Positions 17,031 to 26,494 are shown, counted from the first letter of the stretch. The stretch: 64,000 bases of DNA from Rossellomorea arthrocnemi (GCF_904424705.1 NZ_CAJGBF010000001.1:310001-374000); one strand, 5' to 3'. A program made the numbers and translations. The notes: a model not told the origin generated them from the letters alone.

Positions 17031-17055
17031 TCATGATTTCAATGAAAAGATGATG

Positions 17056-17095
17056 AAAAATAGCCCCCTGCCTTTGTGTAGAGGGCTATTTTTTT
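17056..17095 (+). terminator. Intrinsic terminator after the gene at 16593
   Basis: AAAAATAGCCC...GGGCTATTTTTTT is a clear stem followed by U residues, 26 bases beyond the stop codon. Confidence 0.9.
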
Positions 17096-17145
17096 GAGAT
17101 AGAGATAGTTTAAGAGAACCCCGGCCATGGAATAAATGTAGTCTA

Positions 17146-17281
17146 TCAATCGTGAGTTTCTTCGTTCCTTCTGTATTTCAACTTGTCACCGGGTTGACAT
17201 TCAAGCGCTGTACAAATCCTTTCTGAAGTAGAGAGTCTAATAGCCTTTGCCTCTATTATTGCTATAAGATATTTTCCCAAA
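17146..17281 (-). pseudogene. Relic of a small Cro/CI-type (YozG-like) regulator, C-terminal part
   Basis: The minus strand is open for about 45 codons to TGA 17146 and encodes EAKAIRLSTSERICTALECQ followed by PGDKLKYRRNEE. This matches the last helices of the short XRE regulators that end in AIRLSTLEKICEALxCQPGD. The N-terminal half with the HTH is missing and no start codon or ribosome binding site is present. It appears to be a decayed gene in the gap between 17096 and 17436. Confidence 0.65.
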
Positions 17282-17436
17282 AACAAAAAGGATTTCCCCA
17301 TTACAAGAAATACTTTTTAACCTAAAGATTCAGTTAACTCTATAGCTTACCCTATAAAAACTGGGGATATAGGCATATCGACTACTCAAAAGTATATATA
17401 TGATAAAAAGTAAACTTATAGGGAGGCGAACTTAAC

Positions 17437-17949
17437 TTGGAAAAAAAGCCAAGCATAGATATTATTAACCCTGTCTTTCAAAGTACAAAAGGAAGGTTGT
17501 TTGCTGGAACTTCCGGGGTATTAGAAACGAGTGCTAGTAAGAACGCATGGGCTCAGCTTGTAAATCCTTTGCATTCCAAAGTGAATTTATTTGTATCTTT
17601 TTTTGCTTTAACAAACTTTTCAACTAAACTAGTGAGAGCAGATTTTGTTGTTAATGCTGAACCGCCTGGAACCCCCATTCTATCATCAGAGGTGAATGTT
17701 CTGAAATTGGGTTCCAATCATAAACCAGTAGGACGAATTCTCTTTAATCCTAATGTTTCAGGTTCATTTTCTGGGGGGAAGATTATCGGTACCAGGGCGC
17801 TAAGTCCACAAACTACCGGGCTGGGTTTCAGAGTTGACGGTCGATTAATAATAGAGCCAGGAACGAATGCAATGTTCTTTTTATACAGTCACTCCCCTGC
17901 TGAATCTCAAATAGAATTCGAGTGGTTTGAGAATAAAGTGATTTTTTAA
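17437..17949 (+). CDS. DUF6143-like protein, possible spore-associated protein
   Basis: A TTG start at 17437 follows TTATAGGGAGGCG. The 170-residue product lacks a signal peptide. Segments such as KNAWAQLVNPLHSKVNLFVSFFALTNFS and the NAEPPGTPILSS stretch resemble DUF6143 proteins of Bacillales. The function is unknown. Like the gene at 16593 it uses TTG, is mostly beta, and is preceded by AT-rich sequence with TATATATATGATA that could be a mother-cell sigma factor -10 region. That promoter call is weak. Confidence 0.6.
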   Translation: MEKKPSIDIINPVFQSTKGRLFAGTSGVLETSASKNAWAQLVNPLHSKVNLFVSFFALTNFSTKLVRADFVVNAEPPGTPILSSEVNVLKLGSNHKPVGRILFNPNVSGSFSGGKIIGTRALSPQTTGLGFRVDGRLIIEPGTNAMFFLYSHSPAESQIEFEWFENKVIF

Positions 17950-18051
17950 TTATTCCTAAAAAGGATCCTTCTCTTTCTTCTTTCATTTGTTATTTCTTCA
18001 CACCTTTGAGTCCCCTCTCCTCTATCCCGAAGGAAATACATAAACCGATGA

Positions 18052-18122
18052 GAAGCACGGGGACGGTTCTCGTGCTTCCTTTAAAGTCAAAACGAAGCAG
18101 CAGAACCGTCCCCATGCTTCCC
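18052..18122. repeat. Family A repeat, full copy
   Basis: GAAGCACGGGGACGGTTCTC, GTGCTTCC, spacer TTTAAAGTCAAAA and AGAACCGTCCCCATGC. It lies between the convergent DUF6143-like and XRE-cupin genes. Confidence 0.9.
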
Positions 18123-18126
18123 CTGC

Positions 18127-18672
18127 CTAAAACGAGGGAGGAGTAACTGAGAAAAGAATCGTTGCTTCTGTACTATAATCATTGATCCACCGATGCTTCA
18201 TATGTGAAGGGATTTTCACACTATCCTCCATTTCAAGGACATATTCTTCTCCGTCTAAATGAATTCTTATTTTCCCTGCTAAGACAAATGCAACTTCTTC
18301 CCCTTTGTGTTCTAAGGGCTTTTCCGATGATGCACTATCTGGAGGGAAGGTCATAATAGCTGTGGCAAGCTTTCCAGAAATATCAGGTGACACTAATTCA
18401 TATGACAAATGATCAATCACCATTCTCCTTCTATTCTTTGAGCGAACGACTAATTCTTCTGTATTCACCTCTTCCAGCAGAAAACTGAATGTAGGGACAT
18501 TTAGGACTTTAGCTAAGACCTTAAGAGTTTGAATAGAGGGATTGGCGATCCCCCGTTCAATCTGACTTAACATAGAAGGGGTGATGTCAGCTGTGTTCGC
18601 TAATTCTCGAATACTTAAATCATTTGATTTCCTATACTGTTCAACTTTTTTGCCTATATTGATCTTTTCCAT
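18127..18672 (-). CDS. XRE-family regulator with C-terminal cupin domain
   Basis: The 181-residue protein has an N-terminal HTH (residues about 8-62: LSIRELANTADITPSMLSQIERG, NPSIQTLKVLAKVL). The cupin domain at about 105-175 contains HKGEEVAFVLAGKIRIHLDGEEY and a second motif with MKHRW. This is the PuuR/SinR-cupin architecture in which the cupin binds a small effector. It is divergent from a LysE-type exporter and probably controls it. The start is ATG 18672. Confidence 0.9.
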   Translation of the reverse strand: MEKINIGKKVEQYRKSNDLSIRELANTADITPSMLSQIERGIANPSIQTLKVLAKVLNVPTFSFLLEEVNTEELVVRSKNRRRMVIDHLSYELVSPDISGKLATAIMTFPPDSASSEKPLEHKGEEVAFVLAGKIRIHLDGEEYVLEMEDSVKIPSHMKHRWINDYSTEATILFSVTPPSF

Positions 18673-18806
18673 TATACACTCCGTTAAATTAAATTTAATT
18701 TCTTAAAATATTACTTAACTTATTTCTTTTAGCTGTGTTAAAATAAATTTACTTTAGTTAAGTGATATTTTATCATAAGCCAATTCGAATCGTAAGGAGG
18801 AGCAAA
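18673..18806. promoter_or_regulatory. Divergent control region, XRE-cupin / LysE exporter
   Basis: A 134-base AT-rich region. The matching half-sites ACTTAACTTA (18713-18722) and AGTTAAGTGA (about 18756-18765) form an interrupted dyad and are candidate operators for the XRE protein. This is an inference from symmetry. Confidence 0.4.
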
Positions 18807-19424
18807 ATGATGAATGACTTTTTTACTTTTATCGTACTTTCTTTGTTCGTCGTGATGAGCCCTGGAATTGATACCGCCTTAATAACAAGGAGGACGATAT
18901 CAGCTGGAAAAAGGGATGGTTTTCAAATGGCCGTTGGGATCACAGCTGGTGCCCTCGTTCATACATTTGCAGCTGCCTTTGGACTTTCAGCCGTTTTGAT
19001 GAAATCTGCTTTTGCCTTTGAAATAGTAAAATACATTGGATCTGCCTATTTAATTTATCTAGGCGTCTCATCATTTATATCAAAAGGGAAAAATAAAGAA
19101 CAGGGATTAAAAGAGATACAAGCGAAGGGATCAGCCTTTAAGCAGGGGTTCTTTTCAAATGTGTTGAACCCTAAGGTGGCAATCTTTTTTCTAACATTTT
19201 TACCTCAATTCGTAAACACACCATCTCACGCAGCAAAACAACTTATTCTAATGGGAATAATCTATACGTTATTGTCCATTCTCTGGTTTATTGTATATGT
19301 CCTTTTCATTCATTATCTGCGAAAATGGCTCATGACTCCAAAGGTTCAAAGTATGATGGAGAAAGCTACGGGAATTGTATTAATTGGCTTTGGTCTGAAA
19401 TTGGCTTTAGAAAGACAACATTGA
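18807..19424 (+). CDS. LysE/RhtB family amino-acid exporter
   Basis: The start is ATG 18807 (or ATG 18810), behind CGTAAGGAGGAGCAAA; the longer frame upstream lacks a ribosome binding site. The 205-residue product has six hydrophobic segments. The N-terminal SPGIDTALITRR motif and the GFFSNVLNPKVAIFFLTFLPQF stretch mark the LysE/RhtB family, which exports amino acids or homoserine lactone-like compounds. The divergent XRE-cupin gene probably regulates it. Confidence 0.9.
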   Translation: MMNDFFTFIVLSLFVVMSPGIDTALITRRTISAGKRDGFQMAVGITAGALVHTFAAAFGLSAVLMKSAFAFEIVKYIGSAYLIYLGVSSFISKGKNKEQGLKEIQAKGSAFKQGFFSNVLNPKVAIFFLTFLPQFVNTPSHAAKQLILMGIIYTLLSILWFIVYVLFIHYLRKWLMTPKVQSMMEKATGIVLIGFGLKLALERQH

Positions 19425-19489
19425 AGCAAGGGGACGGTTCTTCTGCTTCCCTTTTCGGTAAGAAGCAGGAGAACCGTCCCCTTGCTTCC
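19423..19489. repeat. Family A repeat with compensatory arm changes
   Basis: The left arm reads GCAAGGGGACGGTTCT and the right arm AGAACCGTCCCCTTGC. Both differ from the common ATGGGG/CCCCAT form but remain fully complementary. It overlaps the stop codon of the LysE gene by two bases. Confidence 0.9.
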
Positions 19490-19497
19490 TGGAAGAC

Positions 19498-20109
19498 TCA
19501 CTTCGTTTTTCTTTCTTTCATCACTTCAGCTATTTGTCGGGAGTTTACATCTTTCTCTTCATATAGCTTGGCAATGATGTTGTCATAGTCCTCTTCACTT
19601 CGATTTTGACTTAATTTGTATGCTGCTTGAACTTCTTCCACCTTCACTTTAAAGCCCACAATGCCTTTGATTTGTTTTTTGGCTTTTGAAGATAGTTTCT
19701 CCCATAATGCTGCATTTTCACGGTGTTGTTCATATTTTTGCAATAGGGATTTCAGGTCTTCCTTCAATTCTTGTTCACTCATGAGACTGGCCGTTCCATA
19801 TACATGGACAGCTTGATAATTCCACGTGGGCACATTTTCAGACTTGTACCACGAGGATGAAATGTAAGCATGGGGGCCTTGATACATAACAAGAACAGGA
19901 TCATCCCCGAACGTTTTCCACTGAGGATTCCCATAAGCCAAATGGCCGGTGAGATAGTAGTCATCCCCTTGTTTATGCAATTCCAAAGGTACGTGAGTGG
20001 CTATAGGTTTTCCTTGCTCTGTCGTTACGATCGTTCCAAAAGAGTTCCTCTGAATAAAATCTCTGATTTCATCGAATTCTGTGACTTTAAAATGATTTGG
20101 GATATACAT
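19498..20109 (-). CDS. paiB: PaiB-type FMN-binding transcriptional regulator
   Basis: The 203-residue protein matches PaiB of Bacillus (MYIPNHFKV start, FGTIVTTEQGKPIATHVPLEL, LTGHLAYGNPQWKTF, and VPTWNYQAVHVYG). It has the FMN-binding split-barrel fold. With PaiA it forms a pair implicated in control of sporulation and degradative-enzyme genes. ATG 20109 is preferred over ATG 20115 because GAGGTGG lies directly against the latter and at good spacing from the former. It is 24 bases downstream of paiA in a three-gene operon led by a MarR regulator. Confidence 0.9.
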   Translation of the reverse strand: MYIPNHFKVTEFDEIRDFIQRNSFGTIVTTEQGKPIATHVPLELHKQGDDYYLTGHLAYGNPQWKTFGDDPVLVMYQGPHAYISSSWYKSENVPTWNYQAVHVYGTASLMSEQELKEDLKSLLQKYEQHRENAALWEKLSSKAKKQIKGIVGFKVKVEEVQAAYKLSQNRSEEDYDNIIAKLYEEKDVNSRQIAEVMKERKTK

Positions 20110-20133
20110 CCTCATCCACCTCTTCCCTTATTA

Positions 20134-20649
<516 letters not shown>

Positions 20650-20673
20650 TTAACCTTTTGCTCCTCTCTATAC

Positions 20674-21126
20674 TCAATAGCTTCTCTTGTTTCCTTTTTT
20701 AACAAAATCCCAGTCTTTTTCTATATTTTTTCTTACTCTTAGAAGAAGATGGAAGATGGTATCAATTTCTTCTTCGGATAAACCCTCTAAGGCAACAGCA
20801 TTGGAATGTTCATTTTCTTTTTTAATAAAAGGAAAAATCTTTTTCCCTTTCTCAGTTGGAAAGAGTTTTTTTATTTTTTTGTTCTGTTCGTCTTCTTTCT
20901 TCTCAATAAAGCCATTCATTTCAAGTTTTTTAATAGAACGTGCTGCTGTAGTTCGATCTACTTTTATCAGCTCAGCTACCTTCTCTTGAATGATTCCCGG
21001 GCTTTCACAGATTCGCACGAGATATAAATACTGCCCTCTCGTAAGGTCATATTCTTTGAATTCTATATTACTGATTGAATCTAATGCCCTTGCGATCATT
21101 CCAATTTCACGGAGTATTTCTTTCAT
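20674..21126 (-). CDS. MarR-family transcriptional regulator
   Basis: The start is ATG 21126 behind TGAGGGGGTTGAAT, giving 150 residues. The longer frame to 21168 lacks a good ribosome binding site. The winged HTH is visible (GIIQEKVAELIKVDRTTAARSIKKLEMNGFIEKK, residues about 45-78). It heads the marR-paiA-paiB operon and is divergent from the yczE-like gene. Two mirror-image GTTG-N6-CAAC boxes in the 108-base gap are its probable operators. Confidence 0.88.
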   Translation of the reverse strand: MKEILREIGMIARALDSISNIEFKEYDLTRGQYLYLVRICESPGIIQEKVAELIKVDRTTAARSIKKLEMNGFIEKKEDEQNKKIKKLFPTEKGKKIFPFIKKENEHSNAVALEGLSEEEIDTIFHLLLRVRKNIEKDWDFVKKGNKRSY

Positions 21127-21148
21127 ATTCAACCCCCTCAACATACAT

Positions 21149-21218
21149 TTTTGTTGCAAATACAACATGTAATCCTCTACACTTAATTTATCTTATTTTT
21201 GTTGTATTTGCAACAAAA
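21149..21218. promoter_or_regulatory. Mirror-image MarR operator pair
   Basis: TTTTGTTGCAAATACAACA (21149-21167) is repeated as its exact reverse complement at 21200-21218. Each copy is itself a GTTG-N6-CAAC dyad. The pair lies between marR (start 21126) and the yczE-like gene (start 21235). One box is near each gene, consistent with control of both directions by MarR. Confidence 0.7.
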
Positions 21219-21234
21219 ACCAATGAAGGGATAG

Positions 21235-21831
21235 ATGAATGTGACGTTTTTCTTTTATGTAGTAGGAATTTTGCTATTAACCCTTGGCATTTCTTTCACG
21301 ATACAATCGGACCTTGGCACTTCCCCTTTTGACGCACTTTTGGTAGGACTCGCTAACCACGTGGGGTTTACGGTGGGAACCTGGGAAATCATCATTGCTT
21401 TGATCGTAATAGGGTGTAACTCGTTTCTAAAAAAGCAAAAACCAGAAATTTTGGGGTTGTTAACAGCATGTATAACGGGGATTAGTATCGATATGTGGCT
21501 CATTCTATTAGAAAATTTGTTCATACCTGAACTATGGTACAGCAAGGTTATTTACTTTGGAATCGGCTTAATAGCGATAGAATTAGGTACTGCCCTATAC
21601 CTACACACAAATATCGCACCGATCCCGGTTGACCGATTAACGCTAATCATACAGGAATTAACGAGAACCAATCTATTTTATTCGAGAACGTTCATTTACC
21701 TCATCTTCTTACTAATGGCCTTGATTATTAAAGGACCCATTGGCGTTGGAACTTTATTAATCGTTTGCTTAAGTGGTCTAATACTGAACTACTTTATGTC
21801 ATTTACTAGGAAGGTATTGGACCATGTATGA
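21235..21831 (+). CDS. YczE/YitT-like membrane protein
   Basis: The 198-residue protein has about five TM segments and the family signature LGTSPFDALLVGLAN (residues about 27-41). A second motif lies near APIPVDRLTLIIQEL. B. subtilis YczE is needed for bacillaemycin-type antibiotic production through an unknown mechanism, but most homologues are uncharacterised. It is divergent from marR-paiA-paiB and probably shares its regulator. The start at ATG 21235 has GAAGGG 4 bases upstream, which is rather close. Confidence 0.75.
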   Translation: MNVTFFFYVVGILLLTLGISFTIQSDLGTSPFDALLVGLANHVGFTVGTWEIIIALIVIGCNSFLKKQKPEILGLLTACITGISIDMWLILLENLFIPELWYSKVIYFGIGLIAIELGTALYLHTNIAPIPVDRLTLIIQELTRTNLFYSRTFIYLIFLLMALIIKGPIGVGTLLIVCLSGLILNYFMSFTRKVLDHV

Positions 21832-21861
21832 ATGAGCCTTCTACTATTAGTACATTAATAA

Positions 21862-21919
21862 TGAAAAAAATGACACAAAAGCTATTGGTTAGTAAGATAC
21901 CAATCTCTTTTGTGTCATT
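21862..21919. terminator. Long hairpin terminator, vpr-like side
   Basis: AATGACACAAAAG (21869-21881) pairs with CTTTTGTGTCATT (21907-21919) over 13 bases. An inner ATTGGT/ACCAAT stem extends it. On the minus strand the stem is followed by seven U, which suits the protease gene ending at 21970. Confidence 0.8.
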
Positions 21920-21939
21920 ACTAAACTGTCGCCCGTCAC

Positions 21940-21967
21940 GAAGCAAGAGAACCGTCCCCTTGCTTTC
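21940..21967. repeat. Family A repeat, right arm only
   Basis: GAAGCAAGAGAACCGTCCCCTTGCTTTC carries the CCCCTTGC variant also seen in the copy at 19423. No left arm is present. It lies between the protease stop codon and its terminator. Confidence 0.8.
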
Positions 21968-21969
21968 TC

Positions 21970-24900
21970 TTAATTCAGACCTTCCATGATGCTTTCTAAT
22001 GTTTTCCCATTCTCGGTTGATTTCGGTTGGTTTTCATGTGGGATTGTTGGATTTTCTTTTAGGAAGTTTTGTTTGATATAGTTCATGTCGACCAAATCAA
22101 TTGTACCGTCAAAGTTGATATCTCCTTTGCGGTCGTTCGTACCCCAATGTTCTTCCAGGTAGGTCGCATCAAGAATATCGATTACATGGTCTTTGTTCAC
22201 ATCTCCCGCAATGGCTGCCTTTTTATCTATAAATTTCTTTTCACCTACATGACCATCTAATCCGACATAGAAGGACTTTTGTACGGTGAAATGACCGGGT
22301 ATATCAAATAGTAATGTTAATGGTTCTCTAGTCGAAGGCAGTAATTTCACTTCAAAAGTAGGCTCTTCCATTACGTTCCCCGGATATTGATTTCCGTCCT
22401 CATCCATCACCTTGACTGTCGCACCCATTGTGGAATAATCAAATAGCTGTACAGGACCGGATGCGGATAATTCATACACTGCTTCTCCATTCATGGTCCC
22501 TAAAATGTAAGAATTCGCAGCATGTATGTTGAATGATGGATCAATTCGTCCACTTGTTGTTTTCACATCAGATAAGTTTGTGAAATCGGCTTTTGTTAGT
22601 GACACTTTTGCATAGTCATTCATATAGTGATCCGTTTTCACTTCTGCTTTTAATTGAAGGAGAGAGAGTACATCTTCGGCATTCCATGTTGTATCCTTAG
22701 CTTGTAATGTCACCTTAATCGTACCATTTTCATTCGTCACTTCTGCATCGAAGTGATCCTTCATTGTTTCTACTAAAGCAATTTCTGTAAAGGAAAGAAC
22801 TTTCGGGTCGTATTTGAATTCCAGTTCTGCTTTTTTAAATACGCCTTGATTCGCAGCATTTACATCGAATGTGACCGTTTCACCTTGCGTCACTTCTTTC
22901 TGGCGTGGGGTAGTTGTCACATATGGTGAACCTTCTTTAACAAAATAGTACTGCAAGGAAGCAGATTTATTCCCCACATGATCTGTTGAGTAAAATTCAA
23001 CAGGCAGTACGTTTAAGTGGCTGGGGATCGTGCTTCTGACGAAATGAAAATTCCCTTCCGCGTCAACTGGTATTCGGGATGGGTAATTAGTGTTGTAACG
23101 ATAATAGACCGTATTATTTGCTTGAGTGACGTCGGAACCAGCAGCTTTCAAATCAAGTATTGCTTGATCCATTACATTCCCTTTGATATCAATCACCGGA
23201 TTTGAATCATCAGAATTTACTTCAATGACGCCTCCAGCCAGATTGGTAGTCAATTCAGGATTTGAATTATCAACGGAAATCGGCTTTTCAATCATGATTT
23301 GTTTTCCATTTTCTCTCGTAAAGACAAACTTCACCTTATACGTACCCGGCTTTACTTGGACGGGTTCCATGGCTTCAACTTGTTCGGATGTGACTCCAAG
23401 AGGATAATAATCCCCCTTGAAGAAAGGGTTTAGTTTAATCTCTTTCCCTTCAGGCATTTCAGTTCCTGCGTAATAGCCAATATATCCGATATCTTTAGAG
23501 TTTGCATCCGCTAAGAAAATATCAAGTGAGCGCATATAAGAATTTAATTTCAGACTAGCTGATGCTAAACTGCTGTAATTTAAATTCCCGTTATTGATGG
23601 TTGTAATTCCCGAGCTCGTTTCCAGATATTCAACCCCATCTTTCACCTTTCGAATACTGAAAGGTATACGATATTCCTCTGTCGAATCTTCCTTGTTCAC
23701 GTAACGGATATACCCTTCATAGTAACCGTCTTCAGCTGTCTTAGGCACGTTCAAGAAAACATTGGTTTTCTTTTTCTTCCCGGCCTTTACTTTCATATCG
23801 TGATCAAAGGTCAGCTGTATTCCATTTTTGGAAGCGTCAAGGGAATGCTTTGTAAACTTTACACTTCCAATAAACGTTTTCGTTTCTTTACTGGAATTAT
23901 TCATCATGATTGTTCGTTGATCTCTAAGTGAATCATCTTCATGCTGCAAACTAAAGCTCATACTCCCTGTCAGCTCATCGATCAGAATTTCCTCACCATT
24001 TAGGAAGTTTTTCGTCTCATCCATCACCTGAAAATTCATATCTGAATGAATCGCTTCATACGCATCGATACGGCCGGCTCCCACATCAAAAACACTGTAC
24101 TCTTCTGCCATTTCATCTGCCGTATTCATCAAAGATGTTTTAATATCAGATGGTGTGGCTTTTGGATTTTTTTCAAGCATTAACGCTGCCACGCCCGCTA
24201 CTTGCGGAGATGCCATAGAGGTCCCTGATAATCGGGCATAACCGTATTCGTACTGTCCTTCATATTTCTCACCGCGTAAATAAGGAGGAACCGTCGACAT
24301 AATATCAAGTCCCGGTGCTGTCACTTCTGGCTTAATATCATACGTAAATAGCGCAGGTCCACGGGAGCTGAAATAGGAAATGGTGTCCTCCGGGTATATC
24401 ACATTTTTTTCAGGTTCTTTAAATGTATAGTGTGCCGTTTCGTTCTGTAACAATTCTTTAAACGCTTTTCCTTGCTCGCCATTAAGAATATAAGCATACG
24501 TATTATCTGTGGAGACAGCTATTTTATCTCCGATGAATCCGTTATAAGTACCGTATATAAATACAGCTGCCGCTCCATGCTGTTTGGCTAACCTTACTTT
24601 TTCATACGTCCGATTCGTCCCGGTTGAAACCAGGGCAATTTTCCCCGATACGTCTACACGATTGAAATCAGTTTCCAGTCCTTTACCTGCATCGACTATA
24701 TCAAATGTTTTTCCTTCTAATGTCCTGGCGTCCTCACCATAGCCATGTGTAGAATAACGAATTTCCGAATCTACTTCTGTACGGCTGCTTTTAAATGTTC
24801 CTGTATAATTGAACTCTGCAACTTCTGGATTACTCGAACCAACGGTAATCCCAAGTGCTGAAGCGGCAGGAGTTCCAAGAGTATACTGTCCTCCCCCTTC

Positions 24901-26055
24901 ATTACCTGCGGCCAGAATACACGTAATACCTGATAATACTGCATTATTGATCCCAATCGCTAAAGGGGAGTATGGATCGTTAGAATTAGCCCCAAGCGAC
25001 AAGTTCATAACATCCATTTCGTCCTTCACTGATCTCTCAATACCAGCTAAAATATCTCCCGTTGAACCAGTCCCATGTGGACCAAGAACTCTATATACAT
25101 AAAGGTCCGCATCTGGTGCCACCCCTTTAGTTGCATAGGCTGATTCTGCTTTCCCCTGTCCTGCAAGGATACCGGAAACGTGGGTACCATGAAAGGTAAT
25201 ATAATTCGAAGCATTCCCGCCTGGCTTCCCGGCTTTGATCCAATCTTCATAAGTCGTTTCCATTGGATCATTATCATCATCTACAAGGTCATATCCACCT
25301 GCGTAAGCATCTTTCAAATCTGGATGGTTATAATCAATTCCAGTATCAATCACACCCACTTTGATGTTTTTCCCAGTTAAACCTTCTTCATGGAGTTTGT
25401 CTACCCCCATTATTTCTTGAGGGGTTTTCCCACTATAAGGGGACGTATTCGTATTTTCTTGAGTTGGTTCGATTAACTGTACTTGTTTATTTTCGTAAAC
25501 GCTTTTAACTTCTTCAGATTGAAGTAAGGTTTCTACCTGATCCGCAGGTAGGGTTATGGCAACACCATTGAATGCTTCCGTAAATGTATCACTTACTTTA
25601 TGCTTTACCTTTAGGTGAGATAAGTCCTTATTAAATTGTTCATGGGATGCTTCTATCTTTTTGTTCGCATCTTCTTGTGTTAAGGATCTTCCCTTAAGCT
25701 TTTCCAGCATGATGGCAGTGTTTGCTGTATGCTGCTTAAACTCGACAATAACGGATATTTCTTTTGAACTATCCAGCTTCGTCTCAGGTGAGATATTTAT
25801 TTCGGGTTTACTCGTTGTATTCAAATCCTGGAGTGCTTTTCTTTGCTCGGGCGTTAACTCTTTCAGAAACTGGTTGATCCTTGCTGTTGTTTCCCCGTGA
25901 ACAAGATTGGCTGCCTCTGACATTTGTTGAGTTTGTTCTCGATTTATACCGGTGTGTGCCTCCGCTTCAGAGTTTGTTATACCGTCAATAGGATTTAATA
26001 ACATGGCACTAACCGCTAACACAGACACCTTTACGATTTTCTTTCTCCGTTTCAT
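21970..26055 (-). CDS. Vpr-like subtilisin-family protease with cohesin- and dockerin-like modules
   Basis: The 1361-residue protein has a signal peptide (about 1-32) and an I9-like propeptide (about 98-195). The S8 catalytic domain spans about 220-665. Catalytic residues are Asp237 (VIDTGID), His289 (HGTHVSG) and Ser613 (GTSMASP), with oxyanion Asn385. A PA domain is inserted at about 440-545. Beta-sandwich modules follow. A cohesin-like domain (about 1060-1190: EVTQGETVTFDVNAA, LEFKYDPKVLSF) comes next, then a dockerin-like pair of Ca-loops (GDVNKDHVIDILDATYLEE and GDINFDGTIDLVDMNYI, about 1284-1330). Vpr of B. subtilis is much shorter. It is exported and probably wall- or complex-associated. 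Confidence 0.88.
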   Translation of the reverse strand: MKRRKKIVKVSVLAVSAMLLNPIDGITNSEAEAHTGINREQTQQMSEAANLVHGETTARINQFLKELTPEQRKALQDLNTTSKPEINISPETKLDSSKEISVIVEFKQHTANTAIMLEKLKGRSLTQEDANKKIEASHEQFNKDLSHLKVKHKVSDTFTEAFNGVAITLPADQVETLLQSEEVKSVYENKQVQLIEPTQENTNTSPYSGKTPQEIMGVDKLHEEGLTGKNIKVGVIDTGIDYNHPDLKDAYAGGYDLVDDDNDPMETTYEDWIKAGKPGGNASNYITFHGTHVSGILAGQGKAESAYATKGVAPDADLYVYRVLGPHGTGSTGDILAGIERSVKDEMDVMNLSLGANSNDPYSPLAIGINNAVLSGITCILAAGNEGGGQYTLGTPAASALGITVGSSNPEVAEFNYTGTFKSSRTEVDSEIRYSTHGYGEDARTLEGKTFDIVDAGKGLETDFNRVDVSGKIALVSTGTNRTYEKVRLAKQHGAAAVFIYGTYNGFIGDKIAVSTDNTYAYILNGEQGKAFKELLQNETAHYTFKEPEKNVIYPEDTISYFSSRGPALFTYDIKPEVTAPGLDIMSTVPPYLRGEKYEGQYEYGYARLSGTSMASPQVAGVAALMLEKNPKATPSDIKTSLMNTADEMAEEYSVFDVGAGRIDAYEAIHSDMNFQVMDETKNFLNGEEILIDELTGSMSFSLQHEDDSLRDQRTIMMNNSSKETKTFIGSVKFTKHSLDASKNGIQLTFDHDMKVKAGKKKKTNVFLNVPKTAEDGYYEGYIRYVNKEDSTEEYRIPFSIRKVKDGVEYLETSSGITTINNGNLNYSSLASASLKLNSYMRSLDIFLADANSKDIGYIGYYAGTEMPEGKEIKLNPFFKGDYYPLGVTSEQVEAMEPVQVKPGTYKVKFVFTRENGKQIMIEKPISVDNSNPELTTNLAGGVIEVNSDDSNPVIDIKGNVMDQAILDLKAAGSDVTQANNTVYYRYNTNYPSRIPVDAEGNFHFVRSTIPSHLNVLPVEFYSTDHVGNKSASLQYYFVKEGSPYVTTTPRQKEVTQGETVTFDVNAANQGVFKKAELEFKYDPKVLSFTEIALVETMKDHFDAEVTNENGTIKVTLQAKDTTWNAEDVLSLLQLKAEVKTDHYMNDYAKVSLTKADFTNLSDVKTTSGRIDPSFNIHAANSYILGTMNGEAVYELSASGPVQLFDYSTMGATVKVMDEDGNQYPGNVMEEPTFEVKLLPSTREPLTLLFDIPGHFTVQKSFYVGLDGHVGEKKFIDKKAAIAGDVNKDHVIDILDATYLEEHWGTNDRKGDINFDGTIDLVDMNYIKQNFLKENPTIPHENQPKSTENGKTLESIMEGLN

Positions 26056-26374
26056 TGTTTTCCCCCATCAGTCCATTATTTTCATTAGAGCCTGCGACTA
26101 AGCCTTATATGTTCCTTTGAACTCCATTTAAAAAAAACGATTTTCACCACCTTTGAAAATAATCTTGAATACTCAGGAATTAGCAAACTATGAGCATACC
26201 TACCAATTAGAGTTAACATGGCAAAACCCCTCTATAAAAAGGACTTTCCCAAATCAAAACAAAGCGAACATGTCAGCATCATCAAGCGATATGATACTGA
26301 CAAGGTTTTCAACTCATCACAAAAGCACCAATCAAAAAAACCGGGACAATCACCCTACCAAATTCCCCCCATTT
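26056..26374. other. Intergenic region upstream of the protease
   Basis: About 320 AT-rich bases. They contain the protease leader (GGGGGAAAACA before ATG 26055) and several short plus-strand frames without ribosome binding sites. No confident gene is seen. Confidence 0.5.
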
Positions 26375-26403
26375 GGAAGCATGGGGACGGTTCTTTTGCT
26401 TCC
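26375..26403. repeat. Family A repeat, left arm only
   Basis: GGAAGCATGGGGACGGTTCTTTTGCTTCC folds on itself through GGAAGCA/TGCTTCC. No right arm follows. Confidence 0.8.
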
Positions 26404-26494
26404 GAATGTTCATTTTTCCATTCATCTCCTCACTGATAACGCCCAGTCTCTTGAAAGTCACCGTTAAGACCAATAACCTATTTAAGACAAAAAA

